Shown piece after piece: positions 11,620 to 23,960 of a stretch of DNA of 64,000 bases. Location: the NCBI GenBank assembly GCA_023375675.1, contig JALQBC010000070.1:50923-114922 (forward strand), read 5' to 3'. Under the pieces are notes generated by a model. The model saw only the letters and a list, made by a program, of their open reading frames with translations, searched no databases and was not told the origin of the DNA. The position numbers and the translations under genes are program-made. Every line of letters starts with the position of its first letter. The stretch's first letter is position 1. The DNA comes from Cytospora piceicola. Its lineage: Eukaryota; Ascomycota; Sordariomycetes; Diaporthales; Cytosporaceae.

Positions 11620-14600
11620 CGTCTGACGAGATTAAACATATGGCGGTACTGAAAAAATCATGGCATCAACGAGCACAGCCTAACTCAACTGAGTTGTAAG
11701 TAGTTCGTACCACATTAACCGCCAAACAAGGGTAACTGACTCCGTGACAGACATCCTCCCTAATTAATATCTCTCGTCACATATCAGAGCCCGGAGTTTG
11801 ACCATGGAATCTCCACATGCAATAATCCAAACTCGAGCCCAAGGAAACACGGCCGACCCCATAATGCTGCCGCAGCCAACATATTCAGGAACGCAACAAA
11901 AACATCAACCCATAAAGAAGAACAAAAGAGAAGAAAAAACATCGAGTTTCCGCAACATAACACAAGATCCTTGTGCCATTTTGACTCCCACAGCTGTCAA
12001 CAAGAAAAATTATACGATAATATCTCCGGCATCCGCTTCGACCTAATCATGGTGTTGTATCCGTTCAGATGTCGTATCTCACACATATTCCCCTTCACGC
12101 CCTTTTCTAATGCCTCCCTGCTGTACTCAAATCCCCGATCGGTTTTTGCCCGGTTTTCTCTTGGAGGGGGCAAGGCTTTTTTTTCTTTCTAATCTCTCAA
12201 CCAAGGCATATCTCTTGTCTCTTGTCTCTTTTTCATTTTCCTTCTTTTTCCCTGTCTTTTGTATTTCATGTTTCATGTTTGCTCAGGAACTTTGCGTCTT
12301 CTTCACTGCAAAGCGTCCTCCTGCCTCCACACATACCCACACACACGAGATATGTTTTCGTTTCCGCACTCTTTCCACCGTTCTATTTTACTTTCAATTT
12401 TCTTTGGTCCACTCTTTCTCTTTTTTTCTGTTGTTCCTTTTTGGTTTTGAGCCTTTTCATCCTTGTTTGGCTTTCCATCTTTGTTATTCTCTCCTCGTCC
12501 GAGTTCAGACATATACACACACCACAAACACCAAACATACACACCTCTCCTCTCTGCGAAAAAAAAAAAAAAAAGAAAAGAAAAAAAAAGGTGATTTCAG
12601 GCATTTCCTTGGTTGGAAATTTCCACATTGTAGAGGGCCCCAATATGTTGAAGGTGTTTTGATGTTGGCAGAAACCCAGAGTTTGTGGCGGATACAACAT
12701 TGAATGACATGAACACTTCAATCAATAGCATTTCATGACTTGAGGCAGCACTGGAATCCGAATAGTGCACGTTTTTTCTGGCCTTTTCCCGGGCTGTATG
12801 TTGTAGGACAGGTTTCGTTTTGGTTGATCCTATCTGATGTCGAGAGGGCGTGGGGCATTGTTGATTGAATTCATTTTGTGTTATCAGATCGAGTGAAGTG
12901 GTAGGGTGGATTCCCAAGAGTCGTCGAGCTGCTTTTGCAGAGCTGCCCAGGTGGGTCGCTATGGAAGAGATAAACTGGGTTATTGGAAAGATGAGGGTCT
13001 CAGGTCGAGGTTGATATGGTTTGGTTATTGGGGGGTTGGTTCATCTTGCAAGCAGTTGGATGGCTTGATCGTCATGGGCAGTTGGATGTCTTATGAGCAA
13101 TTGGATGTCTTCATGAGCAATTGGATGTCTTCTTGAGCAATTGGATGTCTTCTTGAGCAATTGGATGTCTTCATGAGCAATTGGATGTCTTCTTGAGCAG
13201 TTGGATGTCTTCTTGAGCAGTTGGATGTCTTCTTGATGGAGCAGTTGGATGTCTTCTTGAGCAGTTGGATGTCGTCATGAGAATTTGGTTGGTTGTATTC
13301 TTGCAGTTGACTGGCTTCTATGGGGGAGGTTGTTATTATTTAATTAGCGATCGACGGATTGATTTGACGAGTGTTTGAGTACACTGAGTAATTGCTTGGT
13401 TGATATGAGCACCTGCTTGGCTGTATTCAAGGCTGGCTGGAGAAGGTCGAAGTGGATCGTTGCCTCCGTCCCTGATTGCCTTGATCCAGCTTATCTTTAG
13501 TGGCAGGTCAAGAGGTCCCAGGTGTGTGTCGGCCTTGGGCTGTCCTGATGATGATAACTGGATGGGTGCAGTCGTGTTATGTGGGACCGGAGGATATAGT
13601 GTGTGGTGTTGGGTTGGTCCTAGATCAGTTGATGTGCTGGCCATGATGGTAGGCTCTCCATTCGAGGCTCAGTTGACCTCCGGTGGTGCCAATCAATACC
13701 GGAAGGGGCTCAGCCTTGAAGGTAGTCATCCACATGTGCAGAGAGGCATAGAGCAAATGATCGTTGTAAAACTCGTCCTAAATGGACTGCACTTGCTGTA
13801 TGTGCGGCATGATTGCAATTCGTCTTGTTGAAACCGTGTAGGTCTTTTCAAGCCTCAGTTAGCATTCGCCAATATCCTTTGCGTCTATTTAGATCGGGAA
13901 GACTTGCCTGTGTGTCTGTGTTCCGTCCTCTAGGAGCGACTCCCAGATGATTGCAGTAGTCACGTGGTGTTATTTGTTATTGTTGGTTGTTGTGGCTGTT
14001 GTTTTCGGTTCATGTTTGGTTCAATCTGCACTGATGTCTGAGGAGAACTCGGGGCTGTCTCTCTTTTCTTTTCTGAAAGGGTTTGTTTTTGATTGGATAA
14101 TAGAGGCAGCCATCTTTCATGATACAGCACGAGGTGACTCCAATGCAAATTGTTAGAAGAGAGACTCGACTTCTGTGTCTCTCCTCAAGAAACATTCTTG
14201 CCTGATTGCGCAAGCCCGGAGGACGAGATTTTGATCTGCAATTCTCGAGGGAAGGTTAGATGAAAAGTGGTAGTTGGAAAAGGACGAGGGAAGAGAGGAA
14301 GACGACATGACAAGACAGGATCAATTTAAGGAACCCGAGCCAGAGAGTCAGTCCTATGATCTATCTCGATCGGTATGGGTGAATATTTGAGCCGTGAGAC
14401 ATGTTTTAGGTTCTAGTGGCTTGCATTGGGTCACGGGAATAGTGGTGTCAAGATGAGAGAGTGTGTGATAGAGACTTACACAGTAATCTAGTAGCGGCTA
14501 GGTTTCATGGTACGAGTAAATATATTTTTTGTACGGCTCAACGGGAAATGCGTCACAAGAACAAGAACAAGTCACGAGAGTTCTGTTTATGGACATGATT

Positions 14601-14790
14601 AATTTTTCAATTTGTCTGCCCGTCCTCAGGTCTTCATCGCGGCTCACCGTCCACAGAACATAGAAAAATAGAGCCAGCATTTAGGTACTCAGTCCTCCAC
14701 TCACCATGTAGACTTGGGTAGTGTGTTGCAACACCCATTCTCATGCCTGGCGGTTGTTAATGTGACCATACCTTTCCAAGGTTGCCATGA
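11138..14790. other. Long intergenic stretch with simple-sequence DNA
   Basis: 3.65 kb without a convincing gene. Pyrimidine-rich and (AC)n tracts lie around 11550-11620, T-rich sequence at about 12180-12540, an A-rich run at 12559-12591 and a 20-bp minisatellite at 13051-13283. The only candidates are small: a minus-strand 102-codon frame with a true ATG (13336-13644) and a plus-strand frame at 13460-13831. They overlap each other, lack recognisable motifs and I do not support either. Confidence 0.6.
13051..13283. repeat. 20-bp minisatellite, about 10-11 units
   Basis: Tandem units of TTGAGCAATTGGATGTCTTC with small changes (AAT/AGT, TTG/ATG), in strict 20-bp register from about 13090 to 13230. 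One unit near 13234 carries a 4-bp insertion, and the edges are degenerate. Because 20 is not a multiple of 3, this is not a coding repeat. Confidence 0.9.
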
Positions 14791-15835
14791 TCATATAGAC
14801 AGCTCCGCCATCACAATCCTCTCCATTATCTTCAACCTGTTCCTGGCCCAGTACCCAGTCGCCTGCATAGCCCATCTCTCCTGTTCGTCCCAGATGCTTA
14901 ACCAGCCGTCGGGGCCCACGTGACGCCGCGTGGCTGAGTAGCGGGCAGCCAGGTTCTGGTAATACAGGTGATTGTCTATCGTCTTGTGTAGGTCGTGTTT
15001 GGCATCGGCTTCGTCCCATGGCCTGGACCGCACTTGAGGTGGGTTGAGGAGGTCCAGTCCCTGTACATCAAGCTTGATCGGTGCGGGCTTCGGCGTGGGT
15101 TTGATTGTAGGCTTCGAGTTTGACATGGGCGGTGGGATTTGCTTCAAAGCAGGCGGAGTAGATGTGACTGTTGTAATGGCCAATAAAGTTAGTTGTTGGT
15201 CTGTTTACGGCCACACCAAAACATCATCGCACGAGTAGGAGATTTGATGCAACCTAGCAAAGGACAGTGGAGTGATGGGAAACATCACCAAACATTGGTG
15301 AATGTTCAGAACTTCAGACTGTAGACTGCTTACCACGACCAGCCCCAAAGCTGTTCTCGTTGCCCTGGAACTTGGAGGAAGATTCTTCATCGTCTTGGTG
15401 GCCCCGATCGTAGTCATCATCATACTGTTGCTTGTCTTTCTCCTTCTCTTCATAGTGTTGGACCACATGAGTGAGGGCCTGGTAAATAGCTATATCTCCC
15501 CTGGCAAGTTTGAGGAGTGCCTCCTGATTCTCCTCGTCGGTCTCGTTGATCTCGTCAATAATGCGGTTGGTATCCCAGGTCGTGGCTGTGAATCCCGTCA
15601 ACCCGCTGGCTGTGGAAAGCACGACAGAGGCTGGGGCATGTAACAGCGATGGTGGTGGTGGCGGTGAGGACGAAGGCATGGGACGGGATCTAGAGTGTCT
15701 TTGCGTTCTCGTTTGTGTCTGTGAGGATGAGGCAGAGGCAGAGGCAGAGGCAGGTCGAGTAGGAGGCCCGTGGGGACGCGGAGGAGGGGGAGGATGTGTA
15801 GTACTGCTACGGTGAGAAAGTGGTTGCGGATCCAT
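14791..15835 (-). CDS. Hypothetical protein with a C-terminal GPDG-YWA domain, two exons
   Basis: Exon 1 is 15835-15334 and exon 2 is 15167-14791 on the minus strand. The intron has donor GTAAGC, branch CAACTAAC and acceptor ACAACAG; the junction is phase 1 and the product is 292 residues. Residues 1-80 are Pro/Ser/Ala-rich. A block beginning at W87 (T-T-W-D-T-N-R-I-I) continues as an acidic helical segment to about 135. After a Lys/Pro linker, residues 226-292 form a compact domain with GPDG at 252-255 and YWA at 273-275. The same GPDG-to-YWA layout (21 against 22 residues apart), with the same phase-1 intron upstream, ends the protein of 35923-37254, so the two are probably paralogues. The function is unknown. 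The start codon is only about 60 bp from the AT-rich block, so its promoter may lie inside repeat-derived DNA. Confidence 0.68.
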
Positions 15836-16061
15836 ACCTCTAACTTTAACATTAAGGGACAGAGTAAAGAAGGAAGAGAAGGTAAGAAATGCATATTATA
15901 AGACAGAGGAATAAAGAACAAACGTTAACCTGTAAACATTTCTATAAATTACAAGTAAAAGGCTATATATATATAGTTAAACGTTCTGTATATTAAGTTA
16001 TATATAAACTATTTAAAATTTATTTTATAGGTTTAGTGTTAATTTAATATAGTAATAATAA

Positions 16062-16267
16062 GGGAACAGTTATAGAACCGCCTACCGATAAGGCCTTCTG
16101 TTAAGAAGGATCGAAACCTTAATAACTAAAGCGCCGCTTAAGCTGCTTTAAATACAATATAGTAACGCCTAAAAGGCGTTACTTTATTCTATTTAAAGCA
16201 GCCTTAAGCAGCAAGCAAAATACTTATTTAATTAATCTATTAACTAACTAAGTTATTAGCTAAGTTA

Positions 16268-16359
<92 letters not shown>

Positions 16360-17265
16360 TTAGCTAACTTATTTAGCTATTTATATACCTACTTACTATT
16401 AGGTATAGAATTAGCGCTAAAGATATATCGGCATCTTATCGAAGGATCGACGTAGGCGTGCCGATAGTATAGCGCTTTTGTAGCGTTAATAAGGAACTTT
16501 TAAAGAGCGATATTAGCCTTAGTATACTTAAATAAATAGTTATCCTTTAAAGCCTTCCGGAAGGGAATAAAAGGGCTAAAGAGCAGCTTTCCTTCTTATA
16601 CGCTTAATATTAGCTAATACTAATTAGCTTTTATACTACTTTTACTTAAGTCTACTTCCTTTACTTTACTTGTAATTCTACCTTTATTACTTATCTACTT
16701 ACTTAGTTCGAATTTAAAGGCTTATATAAGCTTTTAATAAAAAAGAAGAAAGGAAAAGACTAAGGTTCGGGTTAAGAACATTAAAAACTTAAAGGACTAA
16801 ACTTATTACCTTTAATATTAACCTTACTTTAAAAGCTACTATTTAATTAAATATACTATTTAATAGCTTTTTTAAAAGGATTTAAATTTAAGTAGGTTTT
16901 ATTTAATTAAATTTAAACTTAAACGTATATTTTAATTTAAATTTAAAGTCTTTTATAAATAGCTTTATTATATACTTATACTTTATTATAAGCCTTATTA
17001 TAAATTTTACTTTATTATAAACTTTAAAGTAGCTATAAGCCTTCCGGAAGGTATTAAAAAGCTTTATAATTATTAGTTGTTTTAGCTATTTAATAGCTAA
17101 AAACACTGTTTTTTAACAGCTAATTAAATTTAAAGAACAGGTATTATAACGAATAATTTAAAGCTAATTGAAAATAAAAATAAATATTATAAATCTTAAA
17201 AGTAATAATTTCTATATACTTACTTACTTTATAAAATAAATATTAACCTTTTTAATAAAAGATAT
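16062..17265 (+). repeat. Rep-H copy A, heavily mutated
   Basis: Member of an interspersed repeat seen at least nine times here. In this orientation it starts with a GGAACGGCGG hairpin region (here decayed) and GCCTTCTGTTAAGAAGG. It continues through GCCGCTTAAG and a long (ACTT)n run (about 16260-16360), the palindrome AGGCTTATATAAGCCT (decayed, near 16720) and a terminal stretch related to CCTTCCTAACGGAAGGC. About 300 bp of unrelated sequence (16380-16680) sits between the microsatellite and the palindrome. Non-coding. Confidence 0.7.
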
Positions 17266-18276
17266 TACCTTTTATTTCTTTAAAATACTATTAAATTTAT
17301 ATATATTATAAATTAAAAAGCGGTAGTAAAACCGCTTACTAAAAAAGCTTTTTATTAAAAAGAATTAAAACCTTAATAATAATAACAGTATAGTATAATA
17401 GTATATAATAAAGATAGATTCTTTATTTCTCTTTTTATATAGCGAAGTACGCTTATAAACTATATATAAACTTATAAACCTACTATTAAATTCACTTTAA
17501 GTTTATTATATAGTTACTATACGTTTAGCCGAATAGGTTACTAGCGAATATACAGTAAGTTTATAAATACGTTTATAAGTAAGGTTGTTATAAACCTATT
17601 AAAAGGTATATAACACTTAATAACTAAATTAACGCCGCTTAAGCTACTTTAAATATAATAGAGAAACGCCTTTTATACGTTACTTTATTATATTCTTTAT
17701 AGCTTTAATAACTTTAAACGGTAAAATATTTATTTACTTATTAATTAACTACCTTATTATATACCTTACTTAAGAACTTACTTACTTACTAATTTAACTT
17801 ACTTACTATTTAATATATCTAATTATTAGTTAACGTACTTACTAACTAACTTACTTACTTACTTAATTACTTACTTACAAGCTAATTTATTTCGTAGTTA
17901 AGTTAATAGCTATCTTATATAACTATCTATCGTTATAAAGGTAAGTAACCTTTATAAAAAACTAAAAGCTGCCAGCCTTATTACGTTTAAGTTAATTAAG
18001 AGTAAGCTTAAAGGCCTATACTTTTAAACGGCTGTTAGCTATAAAATAAAAGTAGAAAGACGAAAAAGAAAATATTTAAGTCTAATTATATTAAGATAAG
18101 TATAGGTAGTAAAACTTTATTATATATTATTTTTATTTATATAAAGAAAGTAACTAAAATAAGCGCTTAAAATACTTTTTAAAAGATACTAATATAAGCT
18201 TAATAGGTTTAATACTACTAGTTACTACATTACTATTAACTAATTTACTTTTTAATAAACTTAATTACTTACTTAC
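17266..18276 (+). repeat. Fragments of Rep-H, AT-rich
   Basis: Contains a mutated hairpin end of Rep-H (about 17308-17370), then a second internal fragment (about 17590-17720, with GCCGCTTAAG and the AAATATTTATTTACTTA junction), and (ACTT)n tracts that run up to the gypsy insertion at 18277. Other parts are AT-rich sequence with nothing recognisable. Confidence 0.5.
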
Positions 18277-18484
18277 TATAATAAAACAGCGTAAAGCTAA
18301 AGGTTACTTAACTTAACGTTTATATACAAACTAGGTAACTTATTAAGCCTTACTATACCTTAGTATTTAAACCTTTAAAAAAGGCTTTAGCTATACTTAA
18401 GCCTTTCCCTTCCTTTTTAATTAAAATACTTATATCTATATTAAAATTATAGCTTTACCTTTATTAATTTAGTATATTATAATA
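18277..18484 (+). repeat. 5' LTR of the gypsy element
   Basis: 208 bp, starting TATAATAAAACAGCG where the 3' LTR has TATAACAGAACGGCG, and ending TATAATA where the partner has TATAACA. Differences are almost all C-to-T/G-to-A. This copy is more mutated than its partner. Confidence 0.85.
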
Positions 18485-18499
18485 TTATTTTAGCTTACT

Positions 18500-21265
18500 T
18501 TAATTAATTAATCCTTTTAGCTTAAAAAGGCTTATAATACCGTTAAAACTAACTTTTAAATAACGTTATATACGTTAAAAAGTAACGATATAATAATAGA
18601 TAATTATAAGTATTATTAAGGTATAAAATAATAAACGACCGCTATAATAACGTAAAATAATTAAGACAAATAAGCTAAAAAAGCTTAAAAAAAGGTTTAA
18701 TTTAACTTTAATAAGTTTTTATTAACTTTATTATAAAAAAGTAAAACCTTTAAAAACTTATTATAATAACGTTTTAATATCGCTTCTTTTTATTATATTA
18801 TTAATCTAAATAAAAGGATTATTAATATAGTAACTTTTTAATAAAAGATAAAAGAAAGTACTTTTAAAGATTATAAAAATACTTTTAAAACAGATTTAAC
18901 GTTTATTAATTTCTTATATAATCTATTAAAAAAGAAGTTTTAAAAGTATAAGTATATATTTTTTATTAATAATCTTAAAGATAACTTTATCGAAAAAGTT
19001 TATTAGTTAATAGTTTTATATAAAACTTAAGAAAACAGCTTTAAATATATCTTTAAGCTTTTAACTAAAATAAGTAAAGCGGCTTAACTTTAAATAAATA
19101 GCTTTAAATATATCTTTAAGCGTTTAACTAAAATAAGTAAAGCGGCTTAGCTTTAAATAAATAGCTTAATAAATTTAACTATTTTTAAAACTTAATTTAT
19201 AAAAAACGCTAACGTTTTTTTTAAAAGTATAAGCTTTAGTATTTAAATATAATAGCCTTAATAACTTAAGTTAAAAACTTTTATTAAATAGCTATTAAGT
19301 TAAACTAAACTCTTAATATATTATATTAATATACTATTAAGTTTAAAGTTAAAATAATTAAAGTAATAAAAGGCTTATATAATATAACTAATATAAAGAA
19401 AAAGAACTTTATTTTAAATAATATAATATTTACTAAGATTATTTTATATAATAAACGTATTTATAAACTTTAAGTATAGCTTAATAATAATAACTTATTA
19501 GTTATTAACCTTATTTATTTAATATATTATAACCTTTTACTTAATATTAAAAGATATTATTAAAATAATACCTTTAATTTATTATATACTTAGTTTATAA
19601 AAAAAAAGTAAAACTAAAGTTTACTATATAATAAAAGTTAATAATACGTTTAAATTCTATAATAACCTTAAATAAAATAAGGTTTCTTATAAAGTTTAGA
19701 AAATAAAGGTTTAAAACTGTTTATATAATAATATAAATTAGTTTTTTATTAAATCTTTAAAAGTTAATTATATTATTAGCTATATAACTAAAACCTTTAT
19801 TAAATATATTATATTATATTTTAACTATTAAAATCTTAAACGCTTTTTTACTATTAAATTTATCTTTTAATATTTAAACTTATAATATAATAACTTAAAT
19901 TAAAAGAGAAAAGTATAAAATAAATAAGATATATTAAATATAATATACTTTAAGTTTTATAATAAGTTTATTATCTTATATTAAACTTTTTAAAACGTTT
20001 TTATAAAACTTACTATTAAGTTTTTTAAGCTTTAAATAATTTAAAAGAAAACGTTTTAATATTATTTAACGCTTATACTTTAAAATACTTTAACTATTTA
20101 GTTTTTAAATAACTTAATAAAATATATAAAGCTTTTTTAATTAACTTAATAAGTTAACTTTATTAATACTTAAACTATAATTATAATTAAAGTAAAAAGA
20201 GAAAAGATATATATCTTTACTTTTATTTAGTTAAATAATAGCTAATTATTAACCGGTAATACTTATAATATATTTACTTTAAAAAGATAAAGTAAAAGGT
20301 TTAAATAGCTTTATTATAACGTTATTATTATTAACTTATTAAGTAAAAAGGAATTTAAAAAGTTAGTTAAAAAAAAGAAAGTATTTTATATATAAAAAAA
20401 AACGTTATCGGTTATTTAAATACTTTAATACCTTTAAAGATAATAATAAAAAGCTAGTTTAATAAAATAACTATATTAATAACTTATATAATAAATTATT
20501 TCTTTAATAACTACTTATTACTATATAAACTAATAATAAGTTAAATATAAAAAGTAATAATAACTTAAGAAATAAGTAACTTTAAAGTAAATTAACTATT
20601 TTTTTAAGAATATATTAATATAAAATAGATAGTATATAATATTTAAAGAAAAGTAATTAAATAAGTTACTATTTAATTTACTTTAAAAATATTTAAAAAG
20701 TAACGTTTTTATTATATTATATTTAATAGTTAATAATAAACTATTTTAACTATAAAAGCTTTAATTAATATAAAAATAAATAAATATATATTTATAAGTT
20801 TAACGTTTATATAATAAGTAAAATAATTACTTTAACTTTAATAAATTATAAAGTTTAACTTATAAATAATTAAAAAATATAAAAGTAAATTTACTTAACT
20901 ATTAAATATAACTTTAATTACTACTTTAAAAGTATATAATAAAATAAAGTTAAACCTTTTTTTTTATACTTAATATAAAATATAATATTATTTTTAATAA
21001 GAAATAGTTTAAATATTATAATATTATAATTAACTATATAAAAAAGTACTTATATTATTTAAAAAAATAAATACTAAGTTATAGTATTATAAATATTCTT
21101 ATAAATAATAATATATATTAAATATATAACTTAAAATAAAATAAAGTAGTTCGATAGTAAAAATAAGCTATAAACTATAATAATAAACGTTAATAATAAT
21201 AAAAGAAAATAAAGAATAAAGACTTTTAATACTATATAATATAATAACTTATTAAATAATATATT
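18500..21265 (+). repeat. First unit of tandem internal duplication in the gypsy element
   Basis: This unit aligns over its whole length with 21266-23960 (offset about 2.77 kb at the start, 2.70 kb at the zinc knuckle). Shared landmarks include CTTTTAGCTTAAAAAGGCTT near the start and AATAACTTATTAAATAATA at the end. It is distinctly more AT-rich than the second unit, and its zinc-knuckle region (about 20382) has an indel. Confidence 0.85.
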
Positions 21266-23960
21266 ACCTTAATTAATTAATTCTTTTAGCTTAAAAAGGC
21301 TTATAATACCGATAAAACTAACCTTTAAATAATAATATATATATTAAAAAGTAATAATATAATAATAAACTATTATAAGTACTATTAAGGTATAAGACGA
21401 TAAACGACCGTTATAATACTATAAAATAATTAAGATAAATAAGTTAAAAAATCTTAAAAAAAGGTTTAATTTAATTTTAGTAAGTTTTTATTAACCTTAC
21501 TATAAGAAGATAAAACCTTTAAAACCTTATTATAATAACGTTTTAATATCGCCTTTTTTTATTATATTATTAACTTAAATAAGAAAATCGCTAATATAAT
21601 AACTTTTTAATAAGAGATAAAGGAAAATACCTTTAAAGATTATAAAAGTACTTTTAAAATAGACTTAACGTTTACCGATTTCCTATATAACTTATTAAAG
21701 AAGAAATTCTAAGAGTATAAGTATATATTTTCCGCTAATAACCTTAAAGACGATTTTATCGAGAAGGTTTACTAGTTAATAGCTTTATATAAGACTTAAA
21801 AAGAAGGCTTTAAATATATTTTTAAGCTTTTAACTAAAGTAAGTAAAACAGCTTAGCTTTAAGTAAACAGCTTAATAAATTTAACTGCTTTTAAAAACCG
21901 ATTTATAAAAAACGCTAACGCTCTTTTTTAAAAGTATAAGCTTCGGTTTTTAAATATAACAGCCTTAATAACTTAAGTTAAAGACCTTTACTAAATAGCT
22001 ATTAAGCTAAACTAAAACCTTAATATATTATACTAATAAGCTATTAAGTTTAAAGTTAAAGCGGTTAATATAATAAAAGACTTATATAATATAACTAATA
22101 TAGAAAAAGAAGACTTTATTTTAAATAAGATAATACTTATCGAAATCGCTTTATATAATAAACGTATTTATAAGCTTTAAATATAGCTTAATAATAATAA
22201 TTAACTAGTTATTAACCTTACTTATTTAGTATATAATAACCCTTCGCCCGATATTAAAAAACACTATTAAAATAACACTCTTAGTTCGTTATATACTTAG
22301 TTTATAAAAGGTAAGATTAAAGTTTACCGTATAGCAAAGGTTAATAACACGCCCGAATTCTATAGTAACCTTAAATAAAATAAAGTCTTTTATAAAGTCT
22401 AGAAAATAAAAGTTTAAAACCGTTTATATAATAATATAAACTAGTTCTTTACTAAATCTTCGAAAATTAACTATATTATTAACTGTATAGCCGGGACCCT
22501 TATTAAGAACATTATACTATATTTCGACTATAAATATCTTAAACGCCTTTTTACTATTAAATCTATCTTTTAATACTTAAACTTATAATATAACGACTTT
22601 AACTAAAAGAGAAAGGTATAAAACAAGTAAGATACGTTAAATATAATATACCTTAAGTTTTATAATAAGTCTACTATCTTATACTATGCTTTTTAAAACG
22701 CTTTTATTAAACTTACTACTAAGCTTTTTAAGTTTTAAGCAACTTAAAAAGATAAGTTTTAACGCTATTTAACGCTTATACTTTAAAATACTTTAACCGT
22801 TTAGTTTTTAAATAACTCGATAAAATATAAAAAACTTTTTTAACTAACTTAATAAGTCGACTTTACTAATACTTAAGCTATAGTAATAGCTAAAACAAAG
22901 AAAGAGAAAATATATATCTCTGCTCTTACTTAGTCGGATAATAGCCGATTATTAATCGGTAGTATTCGTAATATATTTACCTCGAGAAGATAAGGTAAAA
23001 GGTTTAAACAGCCTTACTATAATATTATCGCTAACCTGTTAAGTAAAAAGGAGTTTAAGAAGTTAGTTAAAAAAAGAAAGTGTTTTATATATAAGAAAGA
23101 AGGTTATCGGTTATTCGAATACCTTAATACCTTTAAGAATAATAATAAAAAGCTAGCTTAATAAAATACATATATTAATAACTTATATAGTAAACTATTC
23201 CCTTAATAGCCGTTTATTATTATATCGACTAATAATAAGTTAAACGTAGAAAGTAATAGTAACTCGGGAAATAAGTAACCTTAAAGTAAATTAACTTTTT
23301 TTTAAAGAATATATCGATATAAAGTAAACAGTATATAATACTTAAAGAAAAGTAGCCGGATAAGTTACTATTTAACTTATTTTAAAGATATTTAAAAGGT
23401 AACGTCTTTACTATATTATATTTAATAGTTAATAATAAACTATCTTTAACTATAAAAGCTTTAATTAATATAAAAGTAAACAGATATATATTTATAAGTT
23501 TAAAGTTTATATAATAAATAAAATAATTCTTTTAACTTTAATAGATTATAAGGTTCGACTTATAAATAATTAAAGAATATAATAATAAGTTTATTTAGCT
23601 ATTAAATATATCTTTAATTACCGCTTTAAGAATATATACTAAAATAAAGTTAAGCTTTTTTTTTTTAATATAAAATATAATATTATTTTTAATAAGAAAT
23701 AGTTTAAATACTATAATATTATAATTAATTATATAAAAAGGTATTTATATTATTTAAAAGAATAAATACCGAGCTATAGCTTTATAAATACTCTTATAAA
23801 TAATAATATATATTTAATATATAACTTAAAATAAAATAAAAAGGTTTAATAGTAAAAACAGACTATAAACCGCAATAATAAACGCCGATAATAATAAAAC
23901 AAAGTAAAAGATAAAAACCCTTAATATAGTATAATATAATAACTTATTAAATAATATATT
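21266..23960 (+). repeat. Second unit of tandem internal duplication in the gypsy element
   Basis: Less mutated copy of the gag-side unit. It retains the decayed zinc knuckle at 23081-23122 and more C and G than 18500-21265. It joins the pol region directly at about 23960. Confidence 0.85.

Noticed and set aside
12110..12721. Several frames of 80-197 codons in T-rich DNA
   Set aside because: They are products of homopyrimidine and poly-A tracts (Phe/Ser or Lys runs) and differ only by frame.
13336..13831. Overlapping small frames on both strands (102 and 123 codons)
   Set aside because: They overlap antiparallel, have no motifs and no clear splice signals. At most one could be real and I cannot choose.
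16260..16360. (ACTT)n arrays considered as telomeric or centromeric repeats
   Set aside because: They occur inside each Rep-H copy in both orientations, with interruptions. They are internal microsatellites of the repeat.
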